A stretch of DNA of 64,000 nucleotides. It comes from CAVONV01 sp963697355. GTDB taxonomy: Bacteria; Acidobacteriota; Vicinamibacteria; Marinacidobacterales; DATDRI01. Below, in pieces: positions 1 to 9,452 of this stretch (position 1 is the stretch's first letter; each line of letters starts with the position of its first letter). Location: assembly GCA_963697355.1 (NCBI GenBank), contig CAVONV010000034.1, positions 238,046 through 302,045 of the forward strand, read 5' to 3'. The notes beneath the pieces are model-generated. The model had not been told where the DNA came from, did no database searches, and was given only the letters and a program-made list of their open reading frames with translations. Both the position numbers and the translations under genes were made by a program.

Positions 1-2
1 GT

Positions 3-2672
3 ATCGAGAGGGACAATCGGGAGGAGCGCTACACGTATGGAGACCTTCGTGAGTGCGCGCTTCGAGCCGCAGCCTTCCTCGTGGGCAAAGGTGTCGAGGC
101 AGGCCATCGGGTGGGGCTCCTCTCAGCGAACTGCCCCGAATGGGGTATGAGCTACTTCGGCATCGTGAGGACCGGCGCAGCTTGTATCCCCATCGAGAAG
201 GACTCCTCGACAGCGGAGATCGTCAACCTCCTCCGCCTAGGTGATGCCCGTGGGTTGGTGATTAGCAAGGAGCTTCGAAACGAGCACGCCACCCTCCAAA
301 AGGAGATGTCGGAGGCCGGCCTCGATCTCCCGGTTTGGGAGTTTGACGACCTCTTCGAGCTCGGGGATGAAGCCGTCGAAAAAGAGCGAATTGCTCGACT
401 TCCCGCCTCGGTTCCGCCTTCCTCTAACGCGTCCGTTATCTTTACCTCGGGTACGACCGGCAATCCCAAGGGTGTGATGCTCACCCATCGCAACTTCGCG
501 AGTCTCGTCGCCAAGCTGCTGACCGTCTATGACCTTGAGAAAGAAGATGGTCTTCTGAGTGTCTTGCCGCTTCATCATTCCTTTGAGTTTTCAACGGGAT
601 TCCTGCTGCCGCTCTGCCGGGGAGCACAGATCACCTACCTCGAAGAGCTGGAAGGTGAAGTGCTGTCGAAAACGCTCAAGAAAGGTCATGTGACTTGCAT
701 CGTCGGAGTGCCGGCGCTCTGGGATTCTCTAAAACGACGCATCTTGAGCAAGTTCTCCGACCGTTCGACCAAGCTCGAGGACTTCGTCACCGCGCTCATC
801 GACGCGAACTATCTGCTGCGCGACGAGACCCCTCTCAATTTCGGCCCCTTGCTCTTTCTACCCATCCATCTGGCTTTTGGAGGCAGGATCCGTTACCTCA
901 TCAGCGGCGGCTCGGCGTTGAGCGAGCCCACGATGAAGACGATGCGCGGATTGGGATTCAATTTGAACGAAGGCTACGGGTTGACCGAGGCGGCGCCGGT
1001 CTTAGCGGTGTCTCGACCCGATGAGCGTGCCATCCCGGGGAGCGTTGGGAAAGCGCTACCGGGGATCGAGATCAAGATTCACGATCCCGATCGGAAGGGC
1101 GTCGGCGAAGTGATCGCTCGCGGGCCCAACGTCATGGCCGGCTACTTCGGCAACGAGAAAGCGACAGAAGCCACGATCCGCGATGGTTGGCTCTACACGG
1201 GAGACATCGGCCGCATCGACGAAGATGGCAATCTATTCATCGTTGGGCGTTCGAAAGAGATCATCGTCGACAAGAACGGCAAGAATATATACCCAGACGA
1301 GCTCGAGGAGACTTACGACGACGAAGCACTGATCAAAGAGTTCGCCATCGTAGGTCTACCGGAGGGCGCCGGTGAACGCGTAGCCTGCCTCGTCCGACCG
1401 GATTACGAAGAGAACAAAGAGCTCAGCCCCGACAAACTTCGGCAACAGATAGAGGAGCACTTCCACGAAGTGTCTCGAAAGCTGCCACTCTACAAGCGTG
1501 TGAAATCACTGCATTTCACCGACGATGAACTGCCTCGCACGGCAACGAAGAAAGTCAAGCGGCGGCAGGTGGTGGAGGACATCTCCCGACAACGCCGCGA
1601 AGCCGAAGCGGCGGCGGGGGAAGCGAGCGATGACGTCGATACGAATTGGCTCCTCGATGTGGTGGCGACGATCACGGAGAAGCCCCGACAGTCGATCTAT
1701 ATGGATACCCGGTTCGATGAGCTGGACTTCGACTCCTTGATGTACACGGAGCTAGCCACGGCCATCGAGTCGGCGGGGGGAGAGGCACCCATTCAAGACG
1801 CTCTCAAGAACCTCGGTGATATTCACGAGCTTGCAGAACACCTGAAGCGTAAGCCACCCGCGGCGGTGCGCAAGGGGGCGGCGCGCCCGTCGGAGGCCAA
1901 AGAAAAGGAAGAGGGGGCCGTTGCCATACCGGCTCTCATCGCCGAGGTGGGAAGGAAGGGTCTCACATCGGCACAACGGTGGTTCTACAACGACGTTCTC
2001 AAACCCGAGATCAAGGGAAAAGCCAACATCCCTCAGCACACGCATTTTATCGTCGTCGCCAACCATGCTTCTCATCTTGACATGGGACTGGCCAAGATCG
2101 CGTTGGGAGATCAAGGCAAGAAACTGGTTGCTTTGGCTGCCGCGGATTACTTCTTCGACAACAAAGTGAAGCGTGCTTTCTTTGAGAACTTCACCAACTT
2201 GGTGCCGATGGAGAGAAAGGGCTCGCTCAGGAAATCCCTCAACTGGTCCTTCCACCTACTCCAGCAAGGCTACAACTTGCTCATTTTCCCCGAAGGGACC
2301 CGCTCGCGCTCTGGGAAGATGGCACGATTCCAGCGAGGTGTAGGCCACCTCGCGCTCAGGGCGAAAGTAGGAGTGCTGCCGATCTACTTGTCGACCTACG
2401 ATGCGCTACCGCCGGGCAGTTGGTATTTGAAGGCTACCGACGTTGCTGCCACCATCGGCCCCTTCCTGTCTCACGAGACCCTCGAAGAGATGGGAGAGGG
2501 TTTTTCCAGCTCAGAAGCCGAGCGCATGGTGATCGCTCTCGTCCAGAGGATCGTCGAGGGCTTGCGCGACGAGGAAAGAATAAACGTAGAAGACACCATC
2601 AAAGAGATACGGGAGTCGTTCGCGGGGGCGAAGCCCTCGCGAGCAACGGAGCCCGTGGAACAGCAAACGTAG
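3..2672 (+). CDS. Acyl-activating enzyme / acyl carrier / PlsC acyltransferase fusion (5' end outside window)
   Basis: The frame is open to the left edge, and residues before the first internal GTG (81) already match the family (ERYTYGDLRECAL, then LLSANCPEWG), so the start lies outside the window. An AMP-binding domain comes first, with the phosphate-loop motif TSGTTGNPKGVMLTHRN, YGLTEAAPVL, and the hinge/lysine region GRSKEIIVDKNGKNIYPDE. An acyl-carrier-like segment with the attachment-type motif DFDSLMY follows near 1725-1745. A C-terminal PlsC domain carries the HX4D motif in NHASHLD and the acyl-binding block FPEGTRSRSG. Members of these families activate fatty acids and transfer them to lysophospholipids. 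E. coli Aas has the same two activities in the opposite order and without the built-in carrier. Likely role: phospholipid acyl remodelling at the inner membrane. The exact substrate is unknown. Confidence 0.88.
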   Translation: MERDNREERYTYGDLRECALRAAAFLVGKGVEAGHRVGLLSANCPEWGMSYFGIVRTGAACIPIEKDSSTAEIVNLLRLGDARGLVISKELRNEHATLQKEMSEAGLDLPVWEFDDLFELGDEAVEKERIARLPASVPPSSNASVIFTSGTTGNPKGVMLTHRNFASLVAKLLTVYDLEKEDGLLSVLPLHHSFEFSTGFLLPLCRGAQITYLEELEGEVLSKTLKKGHVTCIVGVPALWDSLKRRILSKFSDRSTKLEDFVTALIDANYLLRDETPLNFGPLLFLPIHLAFGGRIRYLISGGSALSEPTMKTMRGLGFNLNEGYGLTEAAPVLAVSRPDERAIPGSVGKALPGIEIKIHDPDRKGVGEVIARGPNVMAGYFGNEKATEATIRDGWLYTGDIGRIDEDGNLFIVGRSKEIIVDKNGKNIYPDELEETYDDEALIKEFAIVGLPEGAGERVACLVRPDYEENKELSPDKLRQQIEEHFHEVSRKLPLYKRVKSLHFTDDELPRTATKKVKRRQVVEDISRQRREAEAAAGEASDDVDTNWLLDVVATITEKPRQSIYMDTRFDELDFDSLMYTELATAIESAGGEAPIQDALKNLGDIHELAEHLKRKPPAAVRKGAARPSEAKEKEEGAVAIPALIAEVGRKGLTSAQRWFYNDVLKPEIKGKANIPQHTHFIVVANHASHLDMGLAKIALGDQGKKLVALAAADYFFDNKVKRAFFENFTNLVPMERKGSLRKSLNWSFHLLQQGYNLLIFPEGTRSRSGKMARFQRGVGHLALRAKVGVLPIYLSTYDALPPGSWYLKATDVAATIGPFLSHETLEEMGEGFSSSEAERMVIALVQRIVEGLRDEERINVEDTIKEIRESFAGAKPSRATEPVEQQT

Positions 2673-2677
2673 GTGGG

Positions 2678-2739
2678 CTGCCCGCCTTCGCGGTATGTGA
2701 TTGAATAACCAGCCTCGGCGTAGGCGGACTTGACTGCTC
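2678..2739. repeat. Interspersed hairpin repeat, copy 1
   Basis: This stretch between the acyltransferase fusion and the epimerase gene reads CTGCCCGCCTTCGC, a spacer with TGTGATTG, then GGCGTAGGCGGAC and TGACTGCTC. The first and third blocks can pair imperfectly as a hairpin. The same blocks recur in the same order at 23155-23246. It may act as a transcription terminator or be a small dispersed repeat family. Confidence 0.5.
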
Positions 2740-2754
2740 CTGGAAGACACAAAG

Positions 2755-3753
2755 ATGCCAAAGACACTGATCACAGGAGGAACGGGTTTTCTCGGTAAGA
2801 ATCTGATCCAACTTCTGTTGGACTCGGGGGAGACGGGACTGCGCGTCCTCGATCTCAACGCCCCTCCCGAGCTTGCCGAAAAGGTCGAGATCGTTCAAGG
2901 CTCGATCACCGATCCGAAAGTCGTCTCTCGTGCTCTCGACGGCGTTAAGCGCGTCTTCCATCTTGCCGGCAAGGTCTCACGCCACGCCAGTGACAAGTCC
3001 ATCATGTACCAAGTGCACGTTGAAGGGACACGCGTCTTGGCTCGAGAAGCGCAAGAGGCGGGAGTCGAGCGCGTGGTCATGTCCTCGACGAGCGGAACCA
3101 TTGCGGTAACCGAGGACGGAGAGGAGATTCCCGACGAGACTTGGCCCGCACCCATCAAGATCATCGCCAACTGGCCCTATTACACGAGCAAGCTTTATCA
3201 AGAGGAGGTGGCGTGGCGTGAAATGAAAGAGGGGCCGGAGCTCGTCATGGTGAACCCGAGCATACTCATCGGCCCGGGAGATGCGACGCTTTCGTCCTCT
3301 GAGGATGTGCTCCGCTTCCTTGCGAAAGACGTTCCCGCCATCCCTCCGGGTGGGATCAACTTCATCGATGTCCGCGATGCGGCGGCGGCCTTGCCCAAGG
3401 CCATGGAGCATGGTCGAAGCGGCGAGCGCTATTTGCTAGGGGGGCCCAATTGGACCTTCGAAACCTTCTTTGGTCGTCTGGAACGGATGACGAAGATCAA
3501 AGGGCCGCGCTTGAAACTCCCCGACAAGCTGTATGAGTTTGCGGGCAAGGCGATGGACAACATCTACGAGAAGCTCGGAAAGACCCCCCCCGTCGATAAG
3601 ATCAGCATGGAAATGGGGCGCTACTACTGGTATCTCGATTGCTCGAAAGCGGAGCAAGAGCTCGGCTTCAAAGCCCGGGATCCGGGCGAGACTCTCTACG
3701 AAACGGTTGTCTATCTCAAAGAACATTTCTTCGGCAACGGCGCTTTTAGCTGA
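2755..3753 (+). CDS. NAD(P)-dependent epimerase/dehydratase (extended SDR)
   Basis: A 332-residue Rossmann-fold enzyme. The nucleotide-binding motif TGGTGFLG is at residues 7-14, and the catalytic Tyr and Lys lie in YYTSK (about residues 142-146). The Ser-rich strand MSSTSGTI comes before it. The weave resembles dihydroflavonol-reductase-like and hopanoid-associated sugar epimerases (HpnA type), but the substrate cannot be fixed from sequence. GGAAG lies about 8 bases before the ATG. It follows the acyltransferase fusion on the same strand after 82 bp that contain a hairpin repeat, so co-transcription is uncertain. Length is normal for the family. Confidence 0.85.
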   Translation: MPKTLITGGTGFLGKNLIQLLLDSGETGLRVLDLNAPPELAEKVEIVQGSITDPKVVSRALDGVKRVFHLAGKVSRHASDKSIMYQVHVEGTRVLAREAQEAGVERVVMSSTSGTIAVTEDGEEIPDETWPAPIKIIANWPYYTSKLYQEEVAWREMKEGPELVMVNPSILIGPGDATLSSSEDVLRFLAKDVPAIPPGGINFIDVRDAAAALPKAMEHGRSGERYLLGGPNWTFETFFGRLERMTKIKGPRLKLPDKLYEFAGKAMDNIYEKLGKTPPVDKISMEMGRYYWYLDCSKAEQELGFKARDPGETLYETVVYLKEHFFGNGAFS

Positions 3754-3943
3754 GCTCACTGCTGCCCATCACTCGCAGGAAGAGATCGCCCCTGTCTCGA
3801 CGCCGATTCCTGGAGCTTGGCGAAGGATCAGGGACGGGTTGTCGTGGCAGGGAACATGCGGTGCTCGCCGCCACGACGTTGAACCTCGTAGGCCAGCTTC
3901 TCGACGTATGCACGGATGGCAGTGCACTGGGTGGTGCAGTAGG

Positions 3944-5095
3944 TCAAAAAAAATCGCCCTGCTGCAGGCGTTTTGCGAAAGTGGCCGCGGGAATTAGTTC
4001 GATGCCGTCAGATGTCCGACGGGCTCGGGGCTCGAGACACACAATGACGCGTCTCTGGCATTGCGGGTAGTCCTTTCCCAACTGACGGAGACCGTTCATT
4101 GCGTCGGAAGTGATCCGCGCGCTGGCCTTCGCCTCAATGGCGAGTTGCATGTCATCGACGATGAAATCGACCTCGATACCGCTCGCAAGACGCCAATAGG
4201 AAAGCCGGACGTCGGCTTCCGCATAGGCGATGCGGGATACGAGCTCGTGAAACAACCAGTTTTCAAAAGCCTTACCGAACAACTCGGACCCCGGTAGGAT
4301 CTCGCCACGTCTGGCCAGTCGGTTCACGACACCAACATCCGTGAAGTAGAACTTTGGCGCCGCAATCACGCGACGCTTTGGCCGCTTGCGGTAGGCCGGA
4401 AGCCAGCGACCGAGCAACGTGTCCTCGAGAATCCCGAAATAGCTCTTTATGGTGTGCCCGGAAACGCCGCACTCACGAGCGATGTTCGAGAAGTTCACGA
4501 TATCGGCGTCGCTAAACGCGGCCACGTTCAGGAACTCGGAGAAGACGGGTAGGTTTCGAACCAAGCCCTCTGCTGCGACTTCCTCCTTCAGGTAGTCGGC
4601 TATGTAGGCATCCAGCAGTCGACGCGGCCGGGTCGATGCGTAGATTCGCGGAAGGCATCCGCTATTTAGCAGGCGAGTCAGGTCGAACTCGCGACCCAAC
4701 TCGGCGGCAGTCAGCCCGTGTAGCTCGTAGCGTACGGCCCGCCCCCCCAACAGGTTGGCTGCGCCACGCCGCACCTTCCGTGCGCTGGACCCGCAGAGGG
4801 CGAAGTGAAATCCGCTATTCTCAATCAGCCAGTGGACTTCGTTGAGGATCGCGGGGACCTTCTGCACTTCGTCGATCACGATCTGCCGGGAGGGATCCTC
4901 GCCGCCGAGCTCCTGACGCAAGACTTCGGGGTGTTGCAGGTAGCGCCTGTACTCCTCCGACTTGAGCAGGTCTATCCAGAAAGCATCCGGATAGGCGGCA
5001 CGCAGGAGTGTGGTCTTTCCGGTCTGACGAGCTCCCCACAAGAAGAACGATTCGGTTCCAGACTGTGGCAACGCGAGGTGTCGGCTTATGAACAC
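3944..5095 (-). CDS. AAA+ ATPase with DUF4143 C-terminal region (paralogue 1 of 3)
   Basis: 383 residues, GTG start. The N-terminal AAA domain has the Walker A motif GARQTGKTT and Walker B QIVIDEVQKV, then a sensor-like LCGSSARKVRRG. The middle carries a helix-turn-helix-like stretch (CGVSGHTIKSYFGILEDT). The C-terminal half ends in GIEVDFIVDD followed by AIEAKAS, a PD-(D/E)XK-like signature typical of DUF4143. Biochemical function is unknown for the family. It stands alone, convergent with the epimerase gene. The promoter side holds two palindromes (5106-5138), which fits autoregulation through the HTH-like segment, but that is inference. It is closest in the window to the copy at 20.5 kb: both share the LLGGRA block. 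Confidence 0.87.
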   Translation of the reverse strand: MFISRHLALPQSGTESFFLWGARQTGKTTLLRAAYPDAFWIDLLKSEEYRRYLQHPEVLRQELGGEDPSRQIVIDEVQKVPAILNEVHWLIENSGFHFALCGSSARKVRRGAANLLGGRAVRYELHGLTAAELGREFDLTRLLNSGCLPRIYASTRPRRLLDAYIADYLKEEVAAEGLVRNLPVFSEFLNVAAFSDADIVNFSNIARECGVSGHTIKSYFGILEDTLLGRWLPAYRKRPKRRVIAAPKFYFTDVGVVNRLARRGEILPGSELFGKAFENWLFHELVSRIAYAEADVRLSYWRLASGIEVDFIVDDMQLAIEAKASARITSDAMNGLRQLGKDYPQCQRRVIVCLEPRARRTSDGIELIPAATFAKRLQQGDFF

Positions 5096-5105
5096 TTAGT
5101 TCAGT

Positions 5106-5138
5106 TTATCATGATAATATGAAGTATCAATTCATATT
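5106..5138. promoter_or_regulatory. Palindromes upstream of DUF4143 ATPase 1
   Basis: TTATCATGATAA (5106-5117) is a perfect 12-bp palindrome ending 11 bp before the GTG start of the minus-strand gene. Overlapping it, AATATGAA (5116-5123) and TTCATATT (5131-5138) form an 8-bp inverted repeat with a 7-bp spacer. On the minus strand TATTAT (5119-5114) is a good -10 candidate inside this A/T-rich patch. Operator function is inferred from position only. Confidence 0.5.
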
Positions 5139-5368
5139 TGGGCCTCAGCGTTTTCTCCATCGCGGTCGATAGGAAACGCTCGAGCGTCCGTTAGCGAGAA
5201 CTCATGGTCCCGATGGTGGGACGTCCCGCGGGCTACCCGGCCCGGCCTTCATTCCTTTTATCGCCCTTGAATAAAGCACTTAGAACGCATCTCGGAAAAG
5301 GCACGTGAATTGCTATTCTGGCAAGTGGCGTTCTCGAGCCCGGACATCTGAACATAAGGAGTCCGCTC

Positions 5369-7813
5369 ATGCAGTCACTGTGGCATGACCTTCGTTACGG
5401 TTGGCGGATGCTGGGGCAACACCGAGGATTCACCATTGTGGCGATCCTCTCCCTGGCGTTGGGGATCGGAGCGAACACCGCCATCTTCAGCGTGGTGAAT
5501 GCGGGATTCGTTCGTCCCCTTCCCGTTGAACAGGTACAAACCCTCGTGTCGGTCTTCACATCGAATGTGGGCGGAAGTCGCTATGGGAGCACCTCCTATC
5601 CGGATTATGCCGACCTCAGAGACTCGAACGAGGTGTTCTCGGGCTTGGCCGCGCAAACCTACATCCGCATGGGATTGAGAGGGTCCGACCGAACCGAGGT
5701 CGTGACAGGTCAACTCGTTTCGTGGAACTACTTCCAGGTCCTAGGTATTGAACCCCATATAGGACGTGTGTTCCTGCCCGAGGAGGATCAAACGCCCGGT
5801 ACGCACCCCGTCGCGGTCATCAGCTATCGGATGTGGCGGAATGTATTCGGCTCCGACCCGGAGATCCTCGGACGGACGGTGCACATCAACGATTACCCGT
5901 TTACCGTCATTGGCGTGGCCCCCCAAGAATTCCGAGGCCTGAGCGTCGTCCTCGCGACCGAAGTTTGGGTTCCACTTCACATGGCCAATCAAGCCCTTCC
6001 TTATACGCCACAATTCGATGGACGTATCGATCCATGGCTCTTTCTTGTTGGTCGCCTGAAACCAGGAGTCACCCTGGAACAAGCTCGAGCGGACTTGGAC
6101 ATCCGGGCTGCCAATCTCGAAGATGAGTATCCTAAGCTCAATCAAGGGAAGTCGTTTCCAGCCGTCGAGGCGGACCATGACCGGTTGGGATTTGGTCCCG
6201 TAGATAGCGCTGTCAGTGTAACGGCGATCATCATGGGTGTCGTTGCCATCGTGTTGATGATAGCCGCCTTCAATGTTGCCAATCTCCATTTGGCAAGAGC
6301 CCTCGCGAGACAACGGGAGATGGCGTTGCGCGTGTCTCTCGGTGCGTCTCGCGTTCGGATCGTTCGCCAACTCCTTACCGAAAGCCTCATGCTGTCACTT
6401 CTGGCAGGAGGCGTGGGACTGATGTTCGCTGTGTGGGTGCAAGAGCTCATCGTGTTCCTATCACCCGAGGGTTTCCCGCTGGAGATCGATCTTGGATTCG
6501 ACACTCGCGTGTTGGGATTTACGCTGCTGTTGTCCATCGTGACGGGTGTGTTTTTTGGCCTTACGCCAGCACTACAAACGAGTCGCCCCGACCAAGCAAC
6601 GGCTCTAAGGAACCATCCGTCGGCGGTTTCACAACGAAAGACGACATTCCGCTTACAAAACGTGTTTGTCATCGGACAAATTGCGCTTTCGTTGGTCCTC
6701 CTCATCTGTGCCGGTCTTCTACTGAAGAGTCTGCATCGCACGAGTGCCGTGGATCCCGGATTCGAGCTCCGCAACGGCGCGGTCGCCTCGATCAATTTGG
6801 GTTTCACTCAGTACCCGGCAGCTGAAGGCCGAGCGTTTCAAAGGCGACTTCAAGACCGCATCGCTGCGATGCCAGGTGTCGAGTCGGTCGCTGCAATGGC
6901 GTTTGCTCCTTTTGGCGAGTCCCACGGACACCACGATGTGGAGATCGACGGCTACGAACCGGAGTCGGACGAGTCCATGCTGTTCCCGCGGAATATGGTG
7001 GGCCCCGACTATTTCGAGACGATGGGGATTCCCGTGATTCGAGGGCGAGACTTCAATGAGCGTGACCGGGAAGGCTCGAAGCTGGTGGCACTCGTCAATG
7101 AAACCATGGCTCGACGTTACTGGCCCGGGAGGAATGCTATCGGCGGTAGGATTTGGGCCGATTTGGGTGAAGAGCGAGAAGTGGTTGGTATCGTCAAAGA
7201 CGGAAAATACCGAGCGCGTGCCGAGGAGCAAAAGCCCTATCTCTACATACCGCTCGACCAGGCAGAATACATGCAACAACTCTCTTTCGTTGTTCGAACT
7301 GCTGGCAATCCGAACGGGCTCATCGAGCCGATTCGAAGGGAGATCAGACGCCTCGATCCAAACTTACCGCCGGCGAGCGTGGCGACCGTTGACAAGTACC
7401 TGGATCAATCATTGTTCGCGGCCAAAGGTCCCGCTTTCTTGGTCACCGCCTTCGGATGCCTTGCGTTGACGGTAGCGATCGTGGGTGTGTACGGGGTGAT
7501 GTCCTATCTTGTGAGCCAGCGTGCCCACGAGTACGGCATTCGGAGAGCCTTAGGTGCCCAACGTCGCGAGATCCTATTTCTGGTGATGCGCCGGGGATTC
7601 GTGACGACGTCCTCGGGTATCGCTGTCGGTCTTGCGCTCGGTGTGGCGGCGACGCGGATCTTGGCGGGATTCCTATATGAAGTAAGCCCGCTCGACTTAG
7701 GTGTCTTTTCTCTTGTTTCGTTAGCACTCATGACCACGGCTCTCCTGGCCGGATTTCTGCCGGCCCGTGCCGCCACCAAAGTCCACCCCCTCGAAGTCCT
7801 CAGGATGGAGTAA
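5369..7813 (+). CDS. ADOP-type ABC transporter permease (FtsX/MacB fold)
   Basis: 814 residues. The N-terminus LWHDLRYGWRMLGQHRGFT followed by the first membrane helix (AILSLALGIGANTAIFSVV) is the hallmark of acidobacterial duplicated orphan permeases. A MacB-type periplasmic domain follows. Three membrane helices lie near residues 285-425, then a new segment that repeats the arrangement (second periplasmic domain, then three helices ending in HPLEVLRME). AAGGAG stands about 10 bases before the ATG. No ATPase gene is adjacent, as usual for these orphans. Substrate is unknown; relatives of the fold move lipoproteins, peptides or drugs. A frameshifted paralogue lies at 57.8-60.3 kb. Confidence 0.9.
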   Translation: MQSLWHDLRYGWRMLGQHRGFTIVAILSLALGIGANTAIFSVVNAGFVRPLPVEQVQTLVSVFTSNVGGSRYGSTSYPDYADLRDSNEVFSGLAAQTYIRMGLRGSDRTEVVTGQLVSWNYFQVLGIEPHIGRVFLPEEDQTPGTHPVAVISYRMWRNVFGSDPEILGRTVHINDYPFTVIGVAPQEFRGLSVVLATEVWVPLHMANQALPYTPQFDGRIDPWLFLVGRLKPGVTLEQARADLDIRAANLEDEYPKLNQGKSFPAVEADHDRLGFGPVDSAVSVTAIIMGVVAIVLMIAAFNVANLHLARALARQREMALRVSLGASRVRIVRQLLTESLMLSLLAGGVGLMFAVWVQELIVFLSPEGFPLEIDLGFDTRVLGFTLLLSIVTGVFFGLTPALQTSRPDQATALRNHPSAVSQRKTTFRLQNVFVIGQIALSLVLLICAGLLLKSLHRTSAVDPGFELRNGAVASINLGFTQYPAAEGRAFQRRLQDRIAAMPGVESVAAMAFAPFGESHGHHDVEIDGYEPESDESMLFPRNMVGPDYFETMGIPVIRGRDFNERDREGSKLVALVNETMARRYWPGRNAIGGRIWADLGEEREVVGIVKDGKYRARAEEQKPYLYIPLDQAEYMQQLSFVVRTAGNPNGLIEPIRREIRRLDPNLPPASVATVDKYLDQSLFAAKGPAFLVTAFGCLALTVAIVGVYGVMSYLVSQRAHEYGIRRALGAQRREILFLVMRRGFVTTSSGIAVGLALGVAATRILAGFLYEVSPLDLGVFSLVSLALMTTALLAGFLPARAATKVHPLEVLRME

Positions 7814-7919
7814 CACACCCCTCCTCTGGTCGAACCCCATCAGCGAACACCGACATTACCCACCGTTCAGCAAGTTCTTGCGAGTCCGGTTATAATCATG
7901 AGTTCGCGGGACTACTGCA

Positions 7920-9452
7920 ATGACAGCAACGGATCGGGAAGACATCGTCCAATCACTCCGAGGACTCCTCTGGCGGTCCCGTTTCAATCATGGCCTGAAG
8001 ATTCTTGCCGCAGGACTCGGGGTGTTGTTGTTGGTGTGGCTGGCGCTCGAAGGTGTAGGTGCGGAGTCGTCCACCCGTGCTTGGGCCGCGGCCGGTGTTG
8101 TGGCTGGCGTCATCGGCTATCTGGCATGGCAGATGATCCACTCGGGACGTTTGTCAGGGATGGCCGGGTTGGCGGACGGGCGCTGCGATCTAAAAGACGA
8201 GCTGAAAACCGCCTACCGGTTCATTGCCGATGATGAGTCTGGTCCGTGGATTGACTATCAGATCCAGCGCGCCTCGGAGACGAGTCGGAACCTCGATCCG
8301 GGCGATGTCGTTACCTTGGCCTTGCCCAAGAAGCTCCTCGTTGCCGACGGTGTCCTGGCACTTGCGGCCGTCGGATTGCTCCTGTATCCCGCTCGGACCC
8401 CTTCCGCGGAGGAACCCGCTCTCGCGGGATTAGGTGATCGTGTTCGGCAGATGGAAGCTTCGTTTGAAGCTGAAAACGCCGAAACCGGTGCCGAGTTGTT
8501 GAAGGAGGTGGATGAGACTCTACAACGTCTAGCGAAAGGAGAGGTCTCCCTTTCCGACGGTCTCGGTGAGCTTCAGGATGCAGAGAATCGTTTGACGGAG
8601 GCCGGCCTCGACATTGGGGACATGCAGGAAGGCCTCAATGAAGTGGCGGAGCAACTCGAGGGCGATCCGTCGACGAAAGAGTTGGCCAATGCCCTTCGAG
8701 ATCAGAGACTCGCCGAAGCTGCGGAGCTCCTCCGCGAGCTTGCCGACAAGGCCGTCAATGCCGAGGAGCTCGACGAAAACCTTCTGGAGCAATTGAAGAC
8801 GACCGATACGCGGTCGGCGTCTCTCGAGGATTGGATTGAAGCGCTTCGAAAGGCTGCGGAAGCTATGGAGCAAGGTGACGCCGAGGAGCTCGCGCGTCGC
8901 TTGGCGGATGCGGCCGAGCAACTGGACGATTTGGAGCGCGAGCTTCAAATGAAGCAACAAATGAAGGAGGCCGGCGCTCAGGTCGAACAAATCCGTGGCG
9001 AGCTAGCTCGGGATCTCATCCTTAGAAAGAAGCAAGGGCAACAACCTGATACGCAAATGCTCGAACCGCTCGACGAGGAAGCCCAAGCCCTTGCCGAAGA
9101 GCTGGCCAGGCTTCGGCTACCGGAATCGGAAAAGAGGAAAGGCGGCAATCCCGACGGACTACCCATGGGCCCGGCCGATCCCGCACCCCCCATGGAAGAA
9201 GAGCCCACGTCGCTCGAGGTACAACTCGAACGCGAGATGCTCGATATCGGCGAGGAGCCAGAGGAGCCCGACCCCGAAGAGATCACCCACCGTCCAAGCC
9301 AGAAACGGGAGTCCAAACTGGCGTACGAGCCCGTCCAACGGTCGACAACCTACGTCGAGGCCGAGGTCATGCACCCCGATCCGATTCCGTGGCGCTACCG
9401 CGACATCATCCAACAATATTTCCAGGCTATTCAGCAGAAGGCAGAGAAATGA
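7920..9452 (+). CDS. Membrane-anchored acidic coiled-coil protein of the MoxR/VWA operon
   Basis: 510 residues. Two membrane helices lie in the first 75 residues (ILAAGLGVLLLVWLALEGV and AWAAAGVVAGVIGYLAW), with a third near residues 137-160. The rest is a very Glu-rich, Leu-heptad coiled coil, then a Pro/Glu-rich tail. No enzyme motif is visible. Its stop overlaps the ATG of the MoxR gene (ATGA), so it is co-transcribed with the MoxR-DUF58-VWA genes. Position and build suggest a scaffold or stalk for that complex. No confident family name. Confidence 0.75.
   Translation: MTATDREDIVQSLRGLLWRSRFNHGLKILAAGLGVLLLVWLALEGVGAESSTRAWAAAGVVAGVIGYLAWQMIHSGRLSGMAGLADGRCDLKDELKTAYRFIADDESGPWIDYQIQRASETSRNLDPGDVVTLALPKKLLVADGVLALAAVGLLLYPARTPSAEEPALAGLGDRVRQMEASFEAENAETGAELLKEVDETLQRLAKGEVSLSDGLGELQDAENRLTEAGLDIGDMQEGLNEVAEQLEGDPSTKELANALRDQRLAEAAELLRELADKAVNAEELDENLLEQLKTTDTRSASLEDWIEALRKAAEAMEQGDAEELARRLADAAEQLDDLERELQMKQQMKEAGAQVEQIRGELARDLILRKKQGQQPDTQMLEPLDEEAQALAEELARLRLPESEKRKGGNPDGLPMGPADPAPPMEEEPTSLEVQLEREMLDIGEEPEEPDPEEITHRPSQKRESKLAYEPVQRSTTYVEAEVMHPDPIPWRYRDIIQQYFQAIQQKAEK

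Noticed and set aside
3754..3943. Minus-strand coding-like stretch (CTAIRAYVEKLAYEVQRRGG) after the first DUF4143 ATPase.
   Set aside because: Only about 40 codons, no start, no recognised family; could be a remnant but cannot be supported.
3944..5095. DUF4143 ATPases as toxins with antitoxins.
   Set aside because: None of the three has a small partner gene next to it.
9389..9448. Upstream start for the MoxR gene at 9389.
   Set aside because: It would overlap the previous gene by 64 bp, while ATG 9449 gives a standard ATGA overlap and the usual MoxR N-terminus.
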